From: Fragilaria crotonensis
Taxonomy: Eukaryota; Bacillariophyta; Fragilariophyceae; Fragilariales; Fragilariaceae
Direction: 5' to 3'
Length of the DNA: 64,000 nucleotides
Assembly: GCA_022925895.1 (NCBI GenBank)
Contig: JAKSYS010000030.1
Coordinates: forward strand, 62,001-126,000
In this document: positions 31,962 through 42,757 of the stretch, one piece after another
Numbering within the stretch: the first letter of the stretch is position 1
Layout: the number at the start of each line of letters is the position of its first letter
Notes under the pieces: model-generated
Told to the model about the DNA's origin: nothing
Seen by the model: only the letters and a program-made list of their open reading frames with translations
Databases searched by the model: none
Made by a program: the position numbers and the translations under genes

Positions 31962-32753
31962 CATCCATGTGCTAGCTCTCTTATCTTCAGCCCCAAAAGT
32001 ATCTACAGTGCCGCTTACACGCATGTCCCTCCTATCGCCACTTGCGATACACGAGTAAAGATAAATGCTTCGCCAGCCAAGGCACAGTTCGACGGCAACA
32101 CTGCAAAGCGAATATGTCTGTGTCACAGATGTCAGGTCTGAGAAACAGAGATTCTGTGACAGTTCAAGACCATGGCCACAGTCCATAGAAATGAGCAACT
32201 GACATCAATTGGTGTTTGGTGTCACATATGATGTGTGATGTGTCATGCGTCAGGCAATGTAAGGGAATCTGAAGAGGGTGGCACCAAATAAGATTCTGCA
32301 CATATCATACGGACAGCAGAACATTGTGATATCTGATATCTCTGCACTCTAGCCTCTACTGGAGACGCAGTACAAAAGTAATACCGGAACGGGTACACAT
32401 AGTCCGTGGATGCCCAGTACATTGTACTAGTACAACTATCGTACTGTGTACAGCATACCAGCACTGGAGTACTGCAACAACATTACCAGTACCCACGTGG
32501 AGTCGTTGTAAATGTACTGGTACCCGGTTACTGTAGTACTCGGGACTCGGGGTACAATTGTACTGGTACCGTTTTAGTGATCTCTACCGGTAGAAGGGCA
32601 CCAAGCGACCGCGCTTTACATCCACATTGATTGCAAGGCCGACTGCTGCAAGTTCAGGACGACGCGGTAGTCATTGTCTATGACGCATGAGTCAAACGTT
32701 AAAAGATGTAAATGGGACAGTTGTCTACAATGGAGTACATTCATATCAGAATG
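31962..32753. other. Intergenic, extremely GTAC-rich
   Basis: Within 32401-32580 I count 13 GTAC tetramers, against about 0.7 expected by chance. There is no coding similarity. It separates two minus-strand genes. Confidence 0.6.
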
Positions 32754-33809
32754 TTACAGGTCTACGTCTTCATCGTCTTTCTTCTTTTTCTTCACTTCAG
32801 CATTGTCCAGCTGCTTTTGAAGTCGATCTCGTTTCTCTCTAAGCATGTAGCTCGCCAGCTTAAGACGCTCAAAGACATCAGTTTCATCCATGGCTTGTAT
32901 CCGATAGGTGGCGTCCTGTTCCAGTAAAATCTCAGTCATGTACGACGCCCAGCTCACGGCAGCCAATTCTTTGGGAGATCGCCTTGAGAGGCTGTTGCCT
33001 CCAGCCGATCCCGAGACGTAACCCTGTGTATCAGTTTCCATAGAAATGCGATAGGCTTGCTGAAAGCGACGGCGGCGATCCAAAACTTGGTCGTCGTCAT
33101 CGTCGTCGTCATCCTCCAGGTCGTCAGCGAAGAATTTGTCGTCCAACTTGGCGACATTGATACGGCGCTCCATCTCCTCATCTTTTTCCGTGTCGGAATC
33201 CTCCGCAAGTTGATTTAATTTGTGCTCCAAGGCAGACAAGGTTACCATGACATCTTCAATCGTATCCGCCAACAAGTTTGGCAATTCCAAATTCGGAGGG
33301 AACTTATCTGTCAATTCCCTGCACACAGCTTTCAGGTACGGTGTCTCTTGAACAACATCCACGACCTGCGCCCTTCCAACCACTCGAATGGTGACAAAGA
33401 TACCAAAGCCGTCCATACGGTTGTACGCTTCGATGTCACACAGGGGCACGGTCTGAATAATCCCCGATTTTGCAATCAGCCCCATGGCTACCACACCTTC
33501 ATGATTTTCCATTGCGTCGTCAAAGAGCTTGATAAAGCGGTCTTCGTACAATCGAAGCTGCTTCGTCTCTCCTTGAAGAAGCACTTCTTCGTACGGAAAC
33601 GGGAGAATGCAAATGGATTTGGGAGGTCCTCCCTGCTCTCGACCCAGGCGTCGATTGTCACCTGTTCCGGGAAATTGAAAGTCCAAATCACGCCATTCGG
33701 AGATCCCCAACAGTTTCGATTCACGACATGGTGGAGATGCCGGCGGAAAAAAGGACCGGCATGATGGTACGACCAGCAGTAACGCAAGGAACAGCCACCC
33801 GAATCTCAT
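32754..33809 (-). CDS. LON substrate-binding-domain protein, probably plastid
   Basis: Carries the N-terminal (PUA-like) domain of Lon proteases without the ATPase or protease parts. The chosen ATG 33809 gives a signal peptide MRFGWLFLALLLVVPSCRS followed by FFPPASPP, where the Phe after the cleavage site is typical of diatom plastid import. Domain blocks are ICILPFPYEEVLLQGETKQL, FIKLFDDAMENHEGVVAMGL, TVPLCDIEAYNRMDGFG and ITIRVVGRAQV-like TIRVVGRAQVVDVVQ. A helical part is interrupted by an acidic run of eight Asp residues (EDDDDDDDD). The C-terminus is Lys/Asp-rich (EVKKKKKDDEDVDL). Length about 351 residues; frame intact. Family members of this form exist in plant plastids, with unclear function. 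Confidence 0.82.
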   Translation of the reverse strand: MRFGWLFLALLLVVPSCRSFFPPASPPCRESKLLGISEWRDLDFQFPGTGDNRRLGREQGGPPKSICILPFPYEEVLLQGETKQLRLYEDRFIKLFDDAMENHEGVVAMGLIAKSGIIQTVPLCDIEAYNRMDGFGIFVTIRVVGRAQVVDVVQETPYLKAVCRELTDKFPPNLELPNLLADTIEDVMVTLSALEHKLNQLAEDSDTEKDEEMERRINVAKLDDKFFADDLEDDDDDDDDQVLDRRRRFQQAYRISMETDTQGYVSGSAGGNSLSRRSPKELAAVSWASYMTEILLEQDATYRIQAMDETDVFERLKLASYMLREKRDRLQKQLDNAEVKKKKKDDEDVDL

Positions 33810-34288
33810 GGCGATGCTATTCGGAAGGCTATTGGTGTGCAAAACACGTGTGATGTTCGATGCATATATGCATACGATCATGAAAACGAATTTCCAACAC
33901 ATCCGGGTTATTGCGAAAGCACCGTAGTTGATACAATTGATTACTGGTACTAATAGAGTAGTACTGTTACGAGAATGAAACAGAATGAACTATGATATGA
34001 GTGTAGTCTATGTTCTACGTATGTCGTACATTGTCCCGAGTCCCGAGTGCCGATGAGGACTGACGACTGACTCGCCATTCAGGTTTCTGGTTGACAGCAG
34101 GGAGCAGGGTGACTGAAGGGAAGCGGATCAATGAATTGCGAAGCCTATATTATTGGATGTTTTGGTTTCCGTTCTTAAATCGGTACTATACCAGCATGCT
34201 ATTAGTTGTAAGTGATTACGTCGGCCTTTAGCCGACGGCGAATCAAGGCTTTTTAAAACGATCATGCCCCTCATCCCCTATGAATCTA
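33810..34288. other. Intergenic
   Basis: A 479-bp AT-leaning spacer. No gene or site recognised. Confidence 0.35.
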
Positions 34289-37281
34289 TCACCAGATCGA
34301 GGAAGAAGTCGTCGCCCCCCACCCTCCTCCGTTGGTGGCACCATTATTTGTATCGTCTTGGTCTGCCGGAATTGATCCAAACGCTCCTCCGAATGCACTC
34401 AGCGATGGCAAGGCTTCACCGAGAGCAGTTAATCCACCACGAGGGGCACCGGTAACTTGCTGAGTGGGCGCTACGCCGCCCCACAGCGAGCTTGGCTCAG
34501 GCTGAGTGAGTCCGAGGGACAGCGAATCGTGGATAGATGGGGCGATTCTGTTCTCCCAACTTCCCAAACCTAATGCTGAGGGCAATCCGATTCCAGGAGT
34601 TACCAACAAATCGTCTGCACCAGAAATACCTGTGACCGACGATGTTGCACTAGGAATATTTGAGTATGACGGTGCTGTCGTCGGTCCAACCATCAGCAAG
34701 TGGTCGAATCCATTGAGACCTGGTGGTGAATATGGTTGTGACCCAAACTGAGGAGCGAGCCCTTCGGACAGCAATGACGGCACGTCATTCATAGGTGCAC
34801 GATGGCTAATTCCGCCAATCGACGACAGCTCAGGAACAACGTAGCTGGCATGTGAGCCGACGGGAGGGTTGGATAGCCCTGGGGGCTGGAAATTAGTTGG
34901 AACGAATGCCCTGGCGGTTGCGCGAATCTCGCCCAATGGATTTAGATCACCCGCGAAAGCAAGCGGGTCGTTGCCAGTGACGCTAATCTCTGGTGGGTGC
35001 GGACTGCTGCCCATGAACTGAAAGCCCAGAGGTGTTGCACCGGTATGGTTGCCTCCCTGGAAGCTAGCCATGACGTGAGGGTCAAATGAATCTGCCTCAT
35101 TCATCCACTCATTCTGACCAACAATCCCACTTCCAAGGGATGACACTGTGGCATCTTCAGCAATGCCAGAGCTACCCACGCGAGAGAAATCTGCGCCAAT
35201 AGTTTCCATCCCTGGAGGATGCTTCTTGATGCTTGTCGTTAGATAACTATCGTTGGCGCCTTCTGCGGCAGCCTTCGGCCTTGTCAGAATCTTAAATGGA
35301 GCTGGCTGCTTGATTGGAGCAGTTGTGGCTCCTGTAAAAAGTCCATTCTTCGGAGCGTTAGCATTGATGTCTCCACTAGGTGTAGGTCGCGCTTTCGAAA
35401 ATTGTGAAAGTGATGGTCTCTCAGTGTCCAGCACGTAATTTGGGGCCACCTCGGGTACTTGAGTTATCGCGACGGGAGCATTTTGCACTGCGATCATCCT
35501 TTCTTGGGCTTGACGTACTTGTTCACGGTTGTTCCATTCACGATTGCGGCGTCGTTGCTCCTCTCTCTTTCGTGCCAAGCGTTGCTGCACCAATCGAGCT
35601 TCTTCTGCTTTTTGCAGCGCCTCCAGCCGTTCAATGTCCGCAGCTACTGTGCTCTCCGAAGCCACAGGATCGGCTGGTGCTTGCGGCGGAACAACTGGAG
35701 GTGGATTTGACGACGACAGTTCCGGTGGATCTTCGCCGGCCTCCTGGGCGAAGATCCACATGACCAAGTCATCCGCTGTTGCGCGATCTGTTCCTCCACA
35801 CGCCCTGGCTGCATCCGAAATCTGCTGGTTAGAGAAACCCATCCCTAGCAACGCTTCAATCATTGGGTCCTCCTGCTGGATCGGTGGCGCAGGGGCTGGA
35901 GGCGAACTCTGGTCCTGCTGCTGTTGTTGCTTCTTCTTTTCTTCTTTTTGCTTTTGGATGGCGATTTCTGTGCATCTTGTTGCTCTCCTGTGACCGATTC
36001 CTCCTTTGAACGTGCCGACGGAATATGACCATTCGCTGCCACATCATTGATTCGTTGGATCACAAATCGCAGATAGGTTTGATAAGCGCGTTGCCTGTCT
36101 CGACTAGATACGGCATCAGCGATGGCATCCGACAAGGCGGTCCCGACGGTTTTAACTTCGTCGTCCTTCCCTTCCACGAGAGCTTGGGCCAAGTCGATCG
36201 CTGTCATTGCTTTTCCGTCTCGACTTGACCTACTTTCATCTGTTATCGTGTCAACTTTGCAGCCATACCCCAGGAGAATATCCAACACCTTTCTCGAACC
36301 TGACAAGACTGCATAGTGTATAGGCGCGAACCCGGACTCTTCACAAGTACTATTCAAATAGGAATGATCAGCTTCGTCTTCGTCATCACTGTTATCATTA
36401 TGCTCCAATGCGAACTGAACAAAATAATAATCCCCAATGAAACAAGCTGTATGAAAGGAACTGCGACCAGTTTTTGCGGATATTGCAAAAAAAGCAGTGG
36501 ATGAGTTGTTGTTGATGAAATCCGCCAGTTTCAGTCGACAGTCGCTGCCTGTCTCAACAACATCTTTCGCCTTGGCCACACAGTTCGGTAACAGAGAATC
36601 AATATGCTCCTTGATGTCCTCACCCTTCTTGAAAGGTGACTCTCCCAGTAATCCCTGTAATTTGGTAGCATCGTGCGACTGACACGCTGCCACCACGCGT
36701 GATTTCCATGAAGTGGTCAACTTTTCTTGTTTCTTGACTGCAGCTTCTGCAGCCTTTTCAGAAGCCTCTCTACGGAGTCGCTCTTTTTTCCGTTGCTTCT
36801 TTTCTCGTTTCTTGGCTGCCTTGTGCTCCCTTTCCTCTTCTTCTCTTTTCTCGTCCCGTGCCACTTGTTCCAAGTCTTTCCATTCCGAAGGATCAATCGC
36901 AGGTCGTTTGGTATCATCGTCATAGTCATATTCGTAGTCTTCTTCTTCGTCGTCGTCATCATCATCATCTTCATCATCGTCGTCGTCGTCATCTTCGTAG
37001 TCCATGAAGTCCTCCGGTGGCATGTACATGCTAGCCGCTTTCGCTGCTGCCAATGCACTTGGAGGCCACTCCTTGTCTTTGGAACCAAACATGAAACTGA
37101 CCGAAGACTTCTTTCCAGCCATACCCATAATTTCTGCAAACATTCCCATGAGAGCCTTCACTTCTTCGGGCGAACACGGAGGATCGCGATCCACCTTGGC
37201 TGCAGCATCGCTCAAGTGCGAAAAGTATTGAGCGGCAACATCCGGTGGAATGCGTTTGTTCCGTTTTTTGTTGTTCGACAT
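34289..37281 (-). CDS. Ankyrin-repeat and UBA-domain protein (one frame break between halves)
   Basis: A large, mostly soluble protein that could link ubiquitin to a partner. The ATG at 37281 begins MSNNKKRNKRIPPDV. A strongly acidic stretch (EDDDDDDDEDDD, near residue 95) and a Lys/Arg/Glu coiled coil (REKKQRKKERLRREASEKA) follow. The ankyrin region has SFHTACFIGDYYFVQFALEH then GFAPIHYAVLSGSRKVLDIL. After a break in an A/G-rich run near 35940, the other frame reads KKQQQQQDQSSPPAPAPP and then a UBA domain: MIEALLGMGFSNQQISDAAR...ATADDLVMWIFAQE. A long Pro/Ser/Gly-rich tail to 34289 looks disordered. Two genes are conceivable, but the linker reads through well with one indel. Confidence 0.72.
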
Positions 37282-37982
37282 GGCCTATAGTTACTAATCG
37301 TTTGTCCCTTTTGTTCTAAAGTAGAGACTTGTGCGGAAGTATCACGACGTATCTGCCGTTCTTCGTCTTTTCTAACCAAACCAACGTCAGATTACTAGAG
37401 CACAGTGATCACAAGCAGCAATGCAATGGAAGTAGACAGCGGAACTCGTCTGGCAGATACAGGCACTGCGCATCACCTATATGTATACCTACATATACAT
37501 GAAGGAATTACGCGGGAATTTTGACGCCCAGTGCTTCCGTGGCTGGTGTTGGGGTGGGATTTGTGAACGGTGGACGGGCGATGACATAGGTGCTTCAAGA
37601 CGTCACCAACGGGGCGAGGCAAGACAGATATAGTACCCGCCGTGAGGTTTGAGTGTTTGAGAGCTCGACCAATACTGGCCACTGGCCACTGGCCAACCTT
37701 CACAATCGTAGTGCTGGTACTACATCTACTTAGTATGATACCCAGGTATCAGTATAGCGTCGTTGCAGGAAAGGCACTGTTCCTTGAAACGTGCTAACAG
37801 ATTCGAGATTCGAGCTTTTAGGCAAACCCACAATGACAAGAATTTCCTAAGAAAAGCGATGCTGCTTGTGAATGAGTAACTGTCAATTCTGCATTTGTCC
37901 TCCTGCCAAGTACACTGGTCGTAAACGTGATCTATTGCAGCCCGTTCAACACCAATCAATATCTCTTGAGGCACGAGAGACA
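37282..37982. promoter_or_regulatory. Divergent promoter region
   Basis: 0.7 kb between the ankyrin-UBA gene and the PH-START gene. It contains TATATGTATACCTACATATA (about 37479-37498). No further site recognised. Confidence 0.35.
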
Positions 37983-40226
37983 ATGGCGGATCATCAAGGA
38001 GTCCTCTACAAACGTCGCGACGTTTTCACGCGACAATGGCGACCTAGATGGTTCGACTTGCAATCTCAAACTGGAATTCTGACTTACTATCTATTTTCGA
38101 ACAACGAGCCACCGGCAATTGTTGTGGGATCCACCCCCCTGCGACCGTCCACTTCCCAGCAACATGACGAGTCAGTCCAGTACGACGTGGTCCCACGAGG
38201 AACCATTTACTTGCGAGGCTGTCAGGTCCGCGCGGCAGATGAATGGAGTCGTCCAAATGATAATTTGTATTGTTTTGTAATTGCTGCTCCGGATTCAAAT
38301 GCACCCCCATGCTGTTTAGCAACGACGACTGCCGAAGAACGCGATGTATGGATCGCCAAGATTCTGCGCGTTTGCACTGACAGTGGCAACGATGAGGAGG
38401 GAGATGCGGTTGACTACGAGGTGCAGACGGAATTAACAGAAAACGTTTCACAGCAGGAGATCATACGTACCGACAGCCAATGCGGCTGGAGCGATGCAGA
38501 ACCTGGGGTGGCAACAGCTGGGCTGGAACCTGCAATGAAAAGTAGAATTAATGCAGCACTTGACAAGTATTTGCCATACACGGACGATGGACCCGAATGG
38601 AGCCTTATGTTTGAAGATAAAGATGGTGTCACAGCATTTGAGCGAAATGGGACCATGATCAAGAGTGTTGCAACTTTGGATCACCACCCAAAGCAAATTT
38701 TCAATCTCGTCGCAGACATAAAGCGGCGAAGAGAATACGAAAAGAATGTTCGATACGATGAACGCGTGAAGCGGTGCAATTCTCACACATTTATTGACTA
38801 TTACGCCTATCAGCCTGTTTGGCCAACGACAGCAAGGGAGTTTCTGGTTTTGTTTCATTGGAGAGTCGTCAAGAGTCAAGACAACAAGAAAGCCATTGTT
38901 CTCATTGGATTTTCCTACCCCGAAGGGAACAGTTTGCGACCACCAACTGACGATCACGTTCGGGCTGATTTGGAGGTTTCGCTCTTCCTTCTGGAGCTTT
39001 GCGGCGAGAATAAGACCAAGGCAACTCGCATCATCTCATACGATCTCTGCGGTAACATCCCGCGTTCGTTGACGAACAGCATTATGCAGCAACAAGCAAC
39101 CATGCCCCACATCATCTCCAGTTTTCTCAAGTGTAACGAACCGATACCACACTCTCAATTATCCGAAGGAGACATCACCGATACAATCCTTGCTATTGAA
39201 ATCATTGATCGCCTCCCTGATGATGCCGATGGTCTTGATTGCGTCCGTCGCAGGTTGCTTTTCGACAGCAGCGTGTCTTCCACTGTCGACGACGAGGAAC
39301 CATCAGGCGTTCCAGTTCCTGAACCCGAAAAGAAACTTGGAGAAGACGAAGACTTATCTAAACCCTCAGCGCTTCTCGTTGCACTGATCTTGATGACGCC
39401 ATTGGTATTATACAACCTTATCGACAGTCCCAAAAAGGAGTTGGCATTCATGGTGTCAGCATTCGTCGCAGTCAGGGTAGTTGCCTTGTTATACTTGGGA
39501 ACACCTCTTCCCGAGCATGATTACACTGGCATCGTTACTTGTCGCCTCTCAGTCAACTTGCGTGGCTTTCTCAGCTTTCTCGCAAAACGACGAGATGACG
39601 GCGTGTCTCGTGATGGACCGGAGCCGTCCGTGGTCCCTTTGGTGATGAAGGCCGTCGGCAAGGCCTTGGCAGAGACCGATGGCATGAATTGCAAGTATGC
39701 AAGTATTCCGCTGTTGGGCGTGAGCGGGTGTTTTTTTCGTCAAGATGTTGCTGTGTCTGTCTTTGGTACGAGCAATTCCGCCAAGGAGCGGGTAATCACA
39801 ATATCCGGCGTTGACAACATGGCAATCGACAGCATCGCATCCGAAATCGAAAAAAGAAGTGAGAAAAGAGCGTGGGAGTCCTCTAGTGTCTGGGTGAAAG
39901 CCATGCATATTGTGCGCAGCTCACTTGGCCTAAATCAAGAAGAAACCCTTGGTAGCTGTTTGGTTGTTACGAGTCCCGATTCTGAAGGATATGATATCGA
40001 TATCGGAGTGGCCCCTCCCCAAATTCAACGCGGTGATACTGGTCGGTGGTGTTCGAATGAGCAAGCAGCCATGGCCCAAATCACTGGCTTCTCCCGCTCA
40101 TCGCATGAAACCTCGCCGCCGTTGTTGGCAGTAACTATATCGGTGCAATGTCCTGCTTGCAGTGTTGCTGAATGTAGGCGATTCGCAGAGCGCGTTCAAG
40201 AACTCATCGAACTGGCCGATATGTGA
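37983..40226 (+). CDS. PH-START domain membrane protein with degenerate acyltransferase-like C-terminus
   Basis: Likely a lipid-binding/transfer protein anchored in a membrane. ATG 37983 (MADHQGVLYKRRDVFTRQWR) opens a PH domain that ends with EERDVWIAKILRVC. An upstream in-frame ATG (37872) would add a 37-residue Cys-rich leader. The START domain starts LDKYLPYTDDGPEWSLMFED and includes IFNLVADIKRRREYEKNV, PVWPTTAREFLVLFHWRVV and IISYDLCGNIPRSLTNSIM. Two hydrophobic segments follow (SALLVALILMTPLVLYNLI; FMVSAFVAVRVVALLYLG). The C-terminal 230 residues (CRLSVNLRGFLSFLAKRR, VMKAVGKALAETDGMNCKYA, AECRRFAERVQELIEL) align in layout with the dihydrolipoyl-acyltransferase (E2) fold but lack its DHRxxDG motif; VQCPACSVAECRRF stands in its place. 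Frame intact. Confidence 0.75.
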   Translation: MADHQGVLYKRRDVFTRQWRPRWFDLQSQTGILTYYLFSNNEPPAIVVGSTPLRPSTSQQHDESVQYDVVPRGTIYLRGCQVRAADEWSRPNDNLYCFVIAAPDSNAPPCCLATTTAEERDVWIAKILRVCTDSGNDEEGDAVDYEVQTELTENVSQQEIIRTDSQCGWSDAEPGVATAGLEPAMKSRINAALDKYLPYTDDGPEWSLMFEDKDGVTAFERNGTMIKSVATLDHHPKQIFNLVADIKRRREYEKNVRYDERVKRCNSHTFIDYYAYQPVWPTTAREFLVLFHWRVVKSQDNKKAIVLIGFSYPEGNSLRPPTDDHVRADLEVSLFLLELCGENKTKATRIISYDLCGNIPRSLTNSIMQQQATMPHIISSFLKCNEPIPHSQLSEGDITDTILAIEIIDRLPDDADGLDCVRRRLLFDSSVSSTVDDEEPSGVPVPEPEKKLGEDEDLSKPSALLVALILMTPLVLYNLIDSPKKELAFMVSAFVAVRVVALLYLGTPLPEHDYTGIVTCRLSVNLRGFLSFLAKRRDDGVSRDGPEPSVVPLVMKAVGKALAETDGMNCKYASIPLLGVSGCFFRQDVAVSVFGTSNSAKERVITISGVDNMAIDSIASEIEKRSEKRAWESSSVWVKAMHIVRSSLGLNQEETLGSCLVVTSPDSEGYDIDIGVAPPQIQRGDTGRWCSNEQAAMAQITGFSRSSHETSPPLLAVTISVQCPACSVAECRRFAERVQELIELADM

Positions 40227-40746
40227 TTTGCACATTGAACTCTCGTGCAAGCTTCTTAGAGACTTACTCTCAACGAAATTGCAATTGACACAATGTTTTG
40301 TTTGCCAATCAATTAAAGGACAGGAATCATTTGAATGCTTTACATGTCAAGCTGCACTAGTATTTGATCTTGGTATCGAGCACAGCTGTGCTCTCAGTCT
40401 CAAGATCCTCCAAGACGTTGGATCGCGAAGAAAGTGATGCAATGCATAGAGCACAGTATCGTATCTGCTGTCTTCGGAGTTCGGCAGGACCGCATCCATG
40501 TCGCGTCTGAAGTGCCAGTACCGGTGGAGTGTAGTCCAAAACTTCTTCATGCGCACAGCTACGTATCGTACTAAGTAGCCCTGGTATGGTGCAGTTTGGA
40601 TTACTAAATACGAACTATGCTGGATGCTGGTCACTGCACACTGCACAGCGACATAGAATCCATAATCCATGTTCTTTCCATAATATAGGTCTTCACATAT
40701 AAATTTTATATCTACATATCCTACTATATCCTACTATATTATAAAT
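40227..40746. other. Intergenic before repeat cluster
   Basis: No gene recognised. The end (40690-40745) has direct ATATCCTACTAT repeats leading into the repeat cluster. Confidence 0.35.
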
Positions 40747-41312
40747 TAATTGTGTGCGTGTGTGCGTGCGTGCGTCTGTTACGGAGTATGACCACTCTGG
40801 GGTACTGGATCAAATGTTGCACTGTTACGTGGATTACATGTACTACAGGTCTACAGTACATAAACGGACGGTAATTTATGTTGAAACGGAGTATGACCAC
40901 TCTGGGGTACAAGTACTGGATCAAATGTTGCACTGTTACGTGGATTACATGTACTACAGGTCTACAGTACATAAACGGACGGTAATTTATGTTGAAACGA
41001 CAGTGTGTTACGTTACTGAACTACAATACTGTACGAATTCAAAGTTACTGGATGGAATACTCATTGAATTTGCTGTGAACAGGTTGCTTGACAAATGCTA
41101 CTGTAAAATATACCGTGCGATGAACTGCAATACTGGGGCATGATAAGCACCAGGTACCTGGTACTGTACTTCATGAAGTTTCCTACGTTGGTACCATGGT
41201 ACTGCATACTGTAGGGGAAAAAAGTAGTAGTACGGAGTACGACCAGGTTGGGGGTACTGTACGTCCAGTTTCCTGTAGTAGACACTCCGATCAAATGTGA
41301 GGCACCCACTAG
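40747..41312 (+). repeat. R1 repeat, copy I (with internal 105-bp tandem)
   Basis: A non-coding repeat family found three times in this window. It opens with a GTGTGCGT microsatellite. A cassette beginning ACGGAGTATGACCACTCTGG then occurs twice in tandem (40781 and 40886, period about 105 bp). A second cassette (CAGTGTGTTACGTTACTGAA, about 40999-41102) and a third (TGTAAAATATACCGTGCG onward) end GAGGCACCCACTAG at 41312. No coding potential beyond short chance frames. Confidence 0.75.
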
Positions 41313-41320
41313 TTGTAAAC

Positions 41321-42373
41321 TAATTGTGTGCGTGCGTGTGTGCGTGCGTGCGTCTGTTACGGAGTATGACCACTCTGGGGTACTGGATCAAATGTTGCAC
41401 TGTTACGTGGATTACATGTACTACAGGTCTACAGTACATAAACGGACGGTAATTTATGTCGAAACGACAGTGTGTTACGTTACTGAACTACAATACTGTA
41501 CGAATTCAAAGTTACTGGATGGAATACTCATTGAATTTGCTGTGAACAGGTTGCTTGACAAATGCTACCACATAAAAAGTGGAGCCGTTATTTTAACCCC
41601 GTTGTGGACTAAAGATATCTCGCTCAAAAATGCTTTGATTTCAAGTCTGTTTGCTTACAAATAGTGTTCAATGTTCTTGACTATCCAGTGCATTAATCAT
41701 TCTTGTACTGAAGCAAGAATTGACAAAGTTGTTGCTGAACTTGCGAAGCTCATTTTTGCATTTATTGGCTCCAGGCACTTCATTTAAATGTATACGTACC
41801 TTAAGACATTTTTTAGGCATCGGTTGAGATTTTTCACCCCATTTGACCATGATTTCTCGTACTAGGTTTTTACTGCTACAGAGTTTTTCCCTATTGGTGG
41901 TACGCGATCAATGAGGTGAAAACCCGAAGGGGTGAAAAATTGCCGACCCTCAACATGCAGTTGCATTCACAACCCCAGTTTACTAATCGGTTCATTAACC
42001 GCTCTAGATGACATTGCTGTATTGCATATCAGAGATCAACTCGGCTGTGCTTATGTCCATTGAATTCTTGAAATTGAGTGACTTCTTTGTAGGAGGAGTC
42101 GAAAAAACCCCGTTTAACGGCTCCAGCGGTCGAAACGGCTCCAAGCACTTTGTATGTGGTACTGTAAAATATACCGTGCGATGAACTGCAATACTTGGGC
42201 ATGATAAGCACCAGGTACCTGGTACTGTACTTCATGAAGTTTCCTACGTTGGTATCATGGTACTGCATACTGTAGGGGAAAAAAGTAGTGGTACGGAGTA
42301 CGACCAGGTTGGGGGTACTGTACGTCCAGTTTCCTGTAGTAGACACTCCGATCAAATGTGAGGCACCCACTAG
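41321..42373 (+). repeat. R1 repeat, copy II, interrupted by a TIR element
   Basis: Starts almost directly after copy I with the same GTGCGT microsatellite. It has one copy of the first cassette, the second cassette up to AAATGCTA (41567), then the inserted element. The third cassette resumes at 42160 and ends CACTAG at 42373. The matching parts are nearly identical to copy I. Confidence 0.75.
41568..42159. mobile_element. 592-bp non-autonomous TIR element (MITE-like) inserted in R1 copy II
   Basis: The ends are inverted repeats: CCACATAAAAAGTG..GAGCCGTT on the left; the reverse complement of the right end reads CCACATACAAAGTG...GAGCCGTTT. It interrupts R1 at a site where copy I has the uninterrupted GCTACTGTAAAA, duplicating TA (or TAC), so the empty site is known. 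It has no transposase. TA duplication fits Tc1/mariner or a PIF-like class; the class is not certain. Confidence 0.7.
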
Positions 42374-42757
42374 CTAGTATATCAAAAATGGGTACCTGGT
42401 AGCTACTCCAGTACTTTTTGTACTACCCGGTACTTGTAGTACGTTGCAAGAGTACAGGTTACTACGTACTGTAGTATCATACAACTACAGTAGCTACTTG
42501 TGTATAGTAGTACTGGGCGACAGAGAAAAGGCGCGAAACTCTACATACGGCAACGGAACTTCCTTCGATGTATCGCCATGTCATGTGCTTCACGATCTTC
42601 GTCATCAACCGAAACACCATCTCAAGTACTGACGGCAATCGACGCCGCTTCCTGATGCCCTACTGCTCGGAGATTGGTACACTCACGCCTCTTTATCTCC
42701 TGCTTCGTTTCTTGGTTCAGCCCGACAACCTCGTTCGCGCAACGACGAGCAACGACA
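42374..42757. other. Intergenic, GTAC-rich start
   Basis: Short GTAC-dense stretch 42390-42515, then the leader of the NTH1-like gene. Nothing else recognised. Confidence 0.35.

Noticed and set aside
40754-41664. Open frames repeated in the R1 copies (129 and 138 codons)
   Set aside because: They translate microsatellite and repeat DNA, have no motif, and differ between copies by length of the microsatellite.
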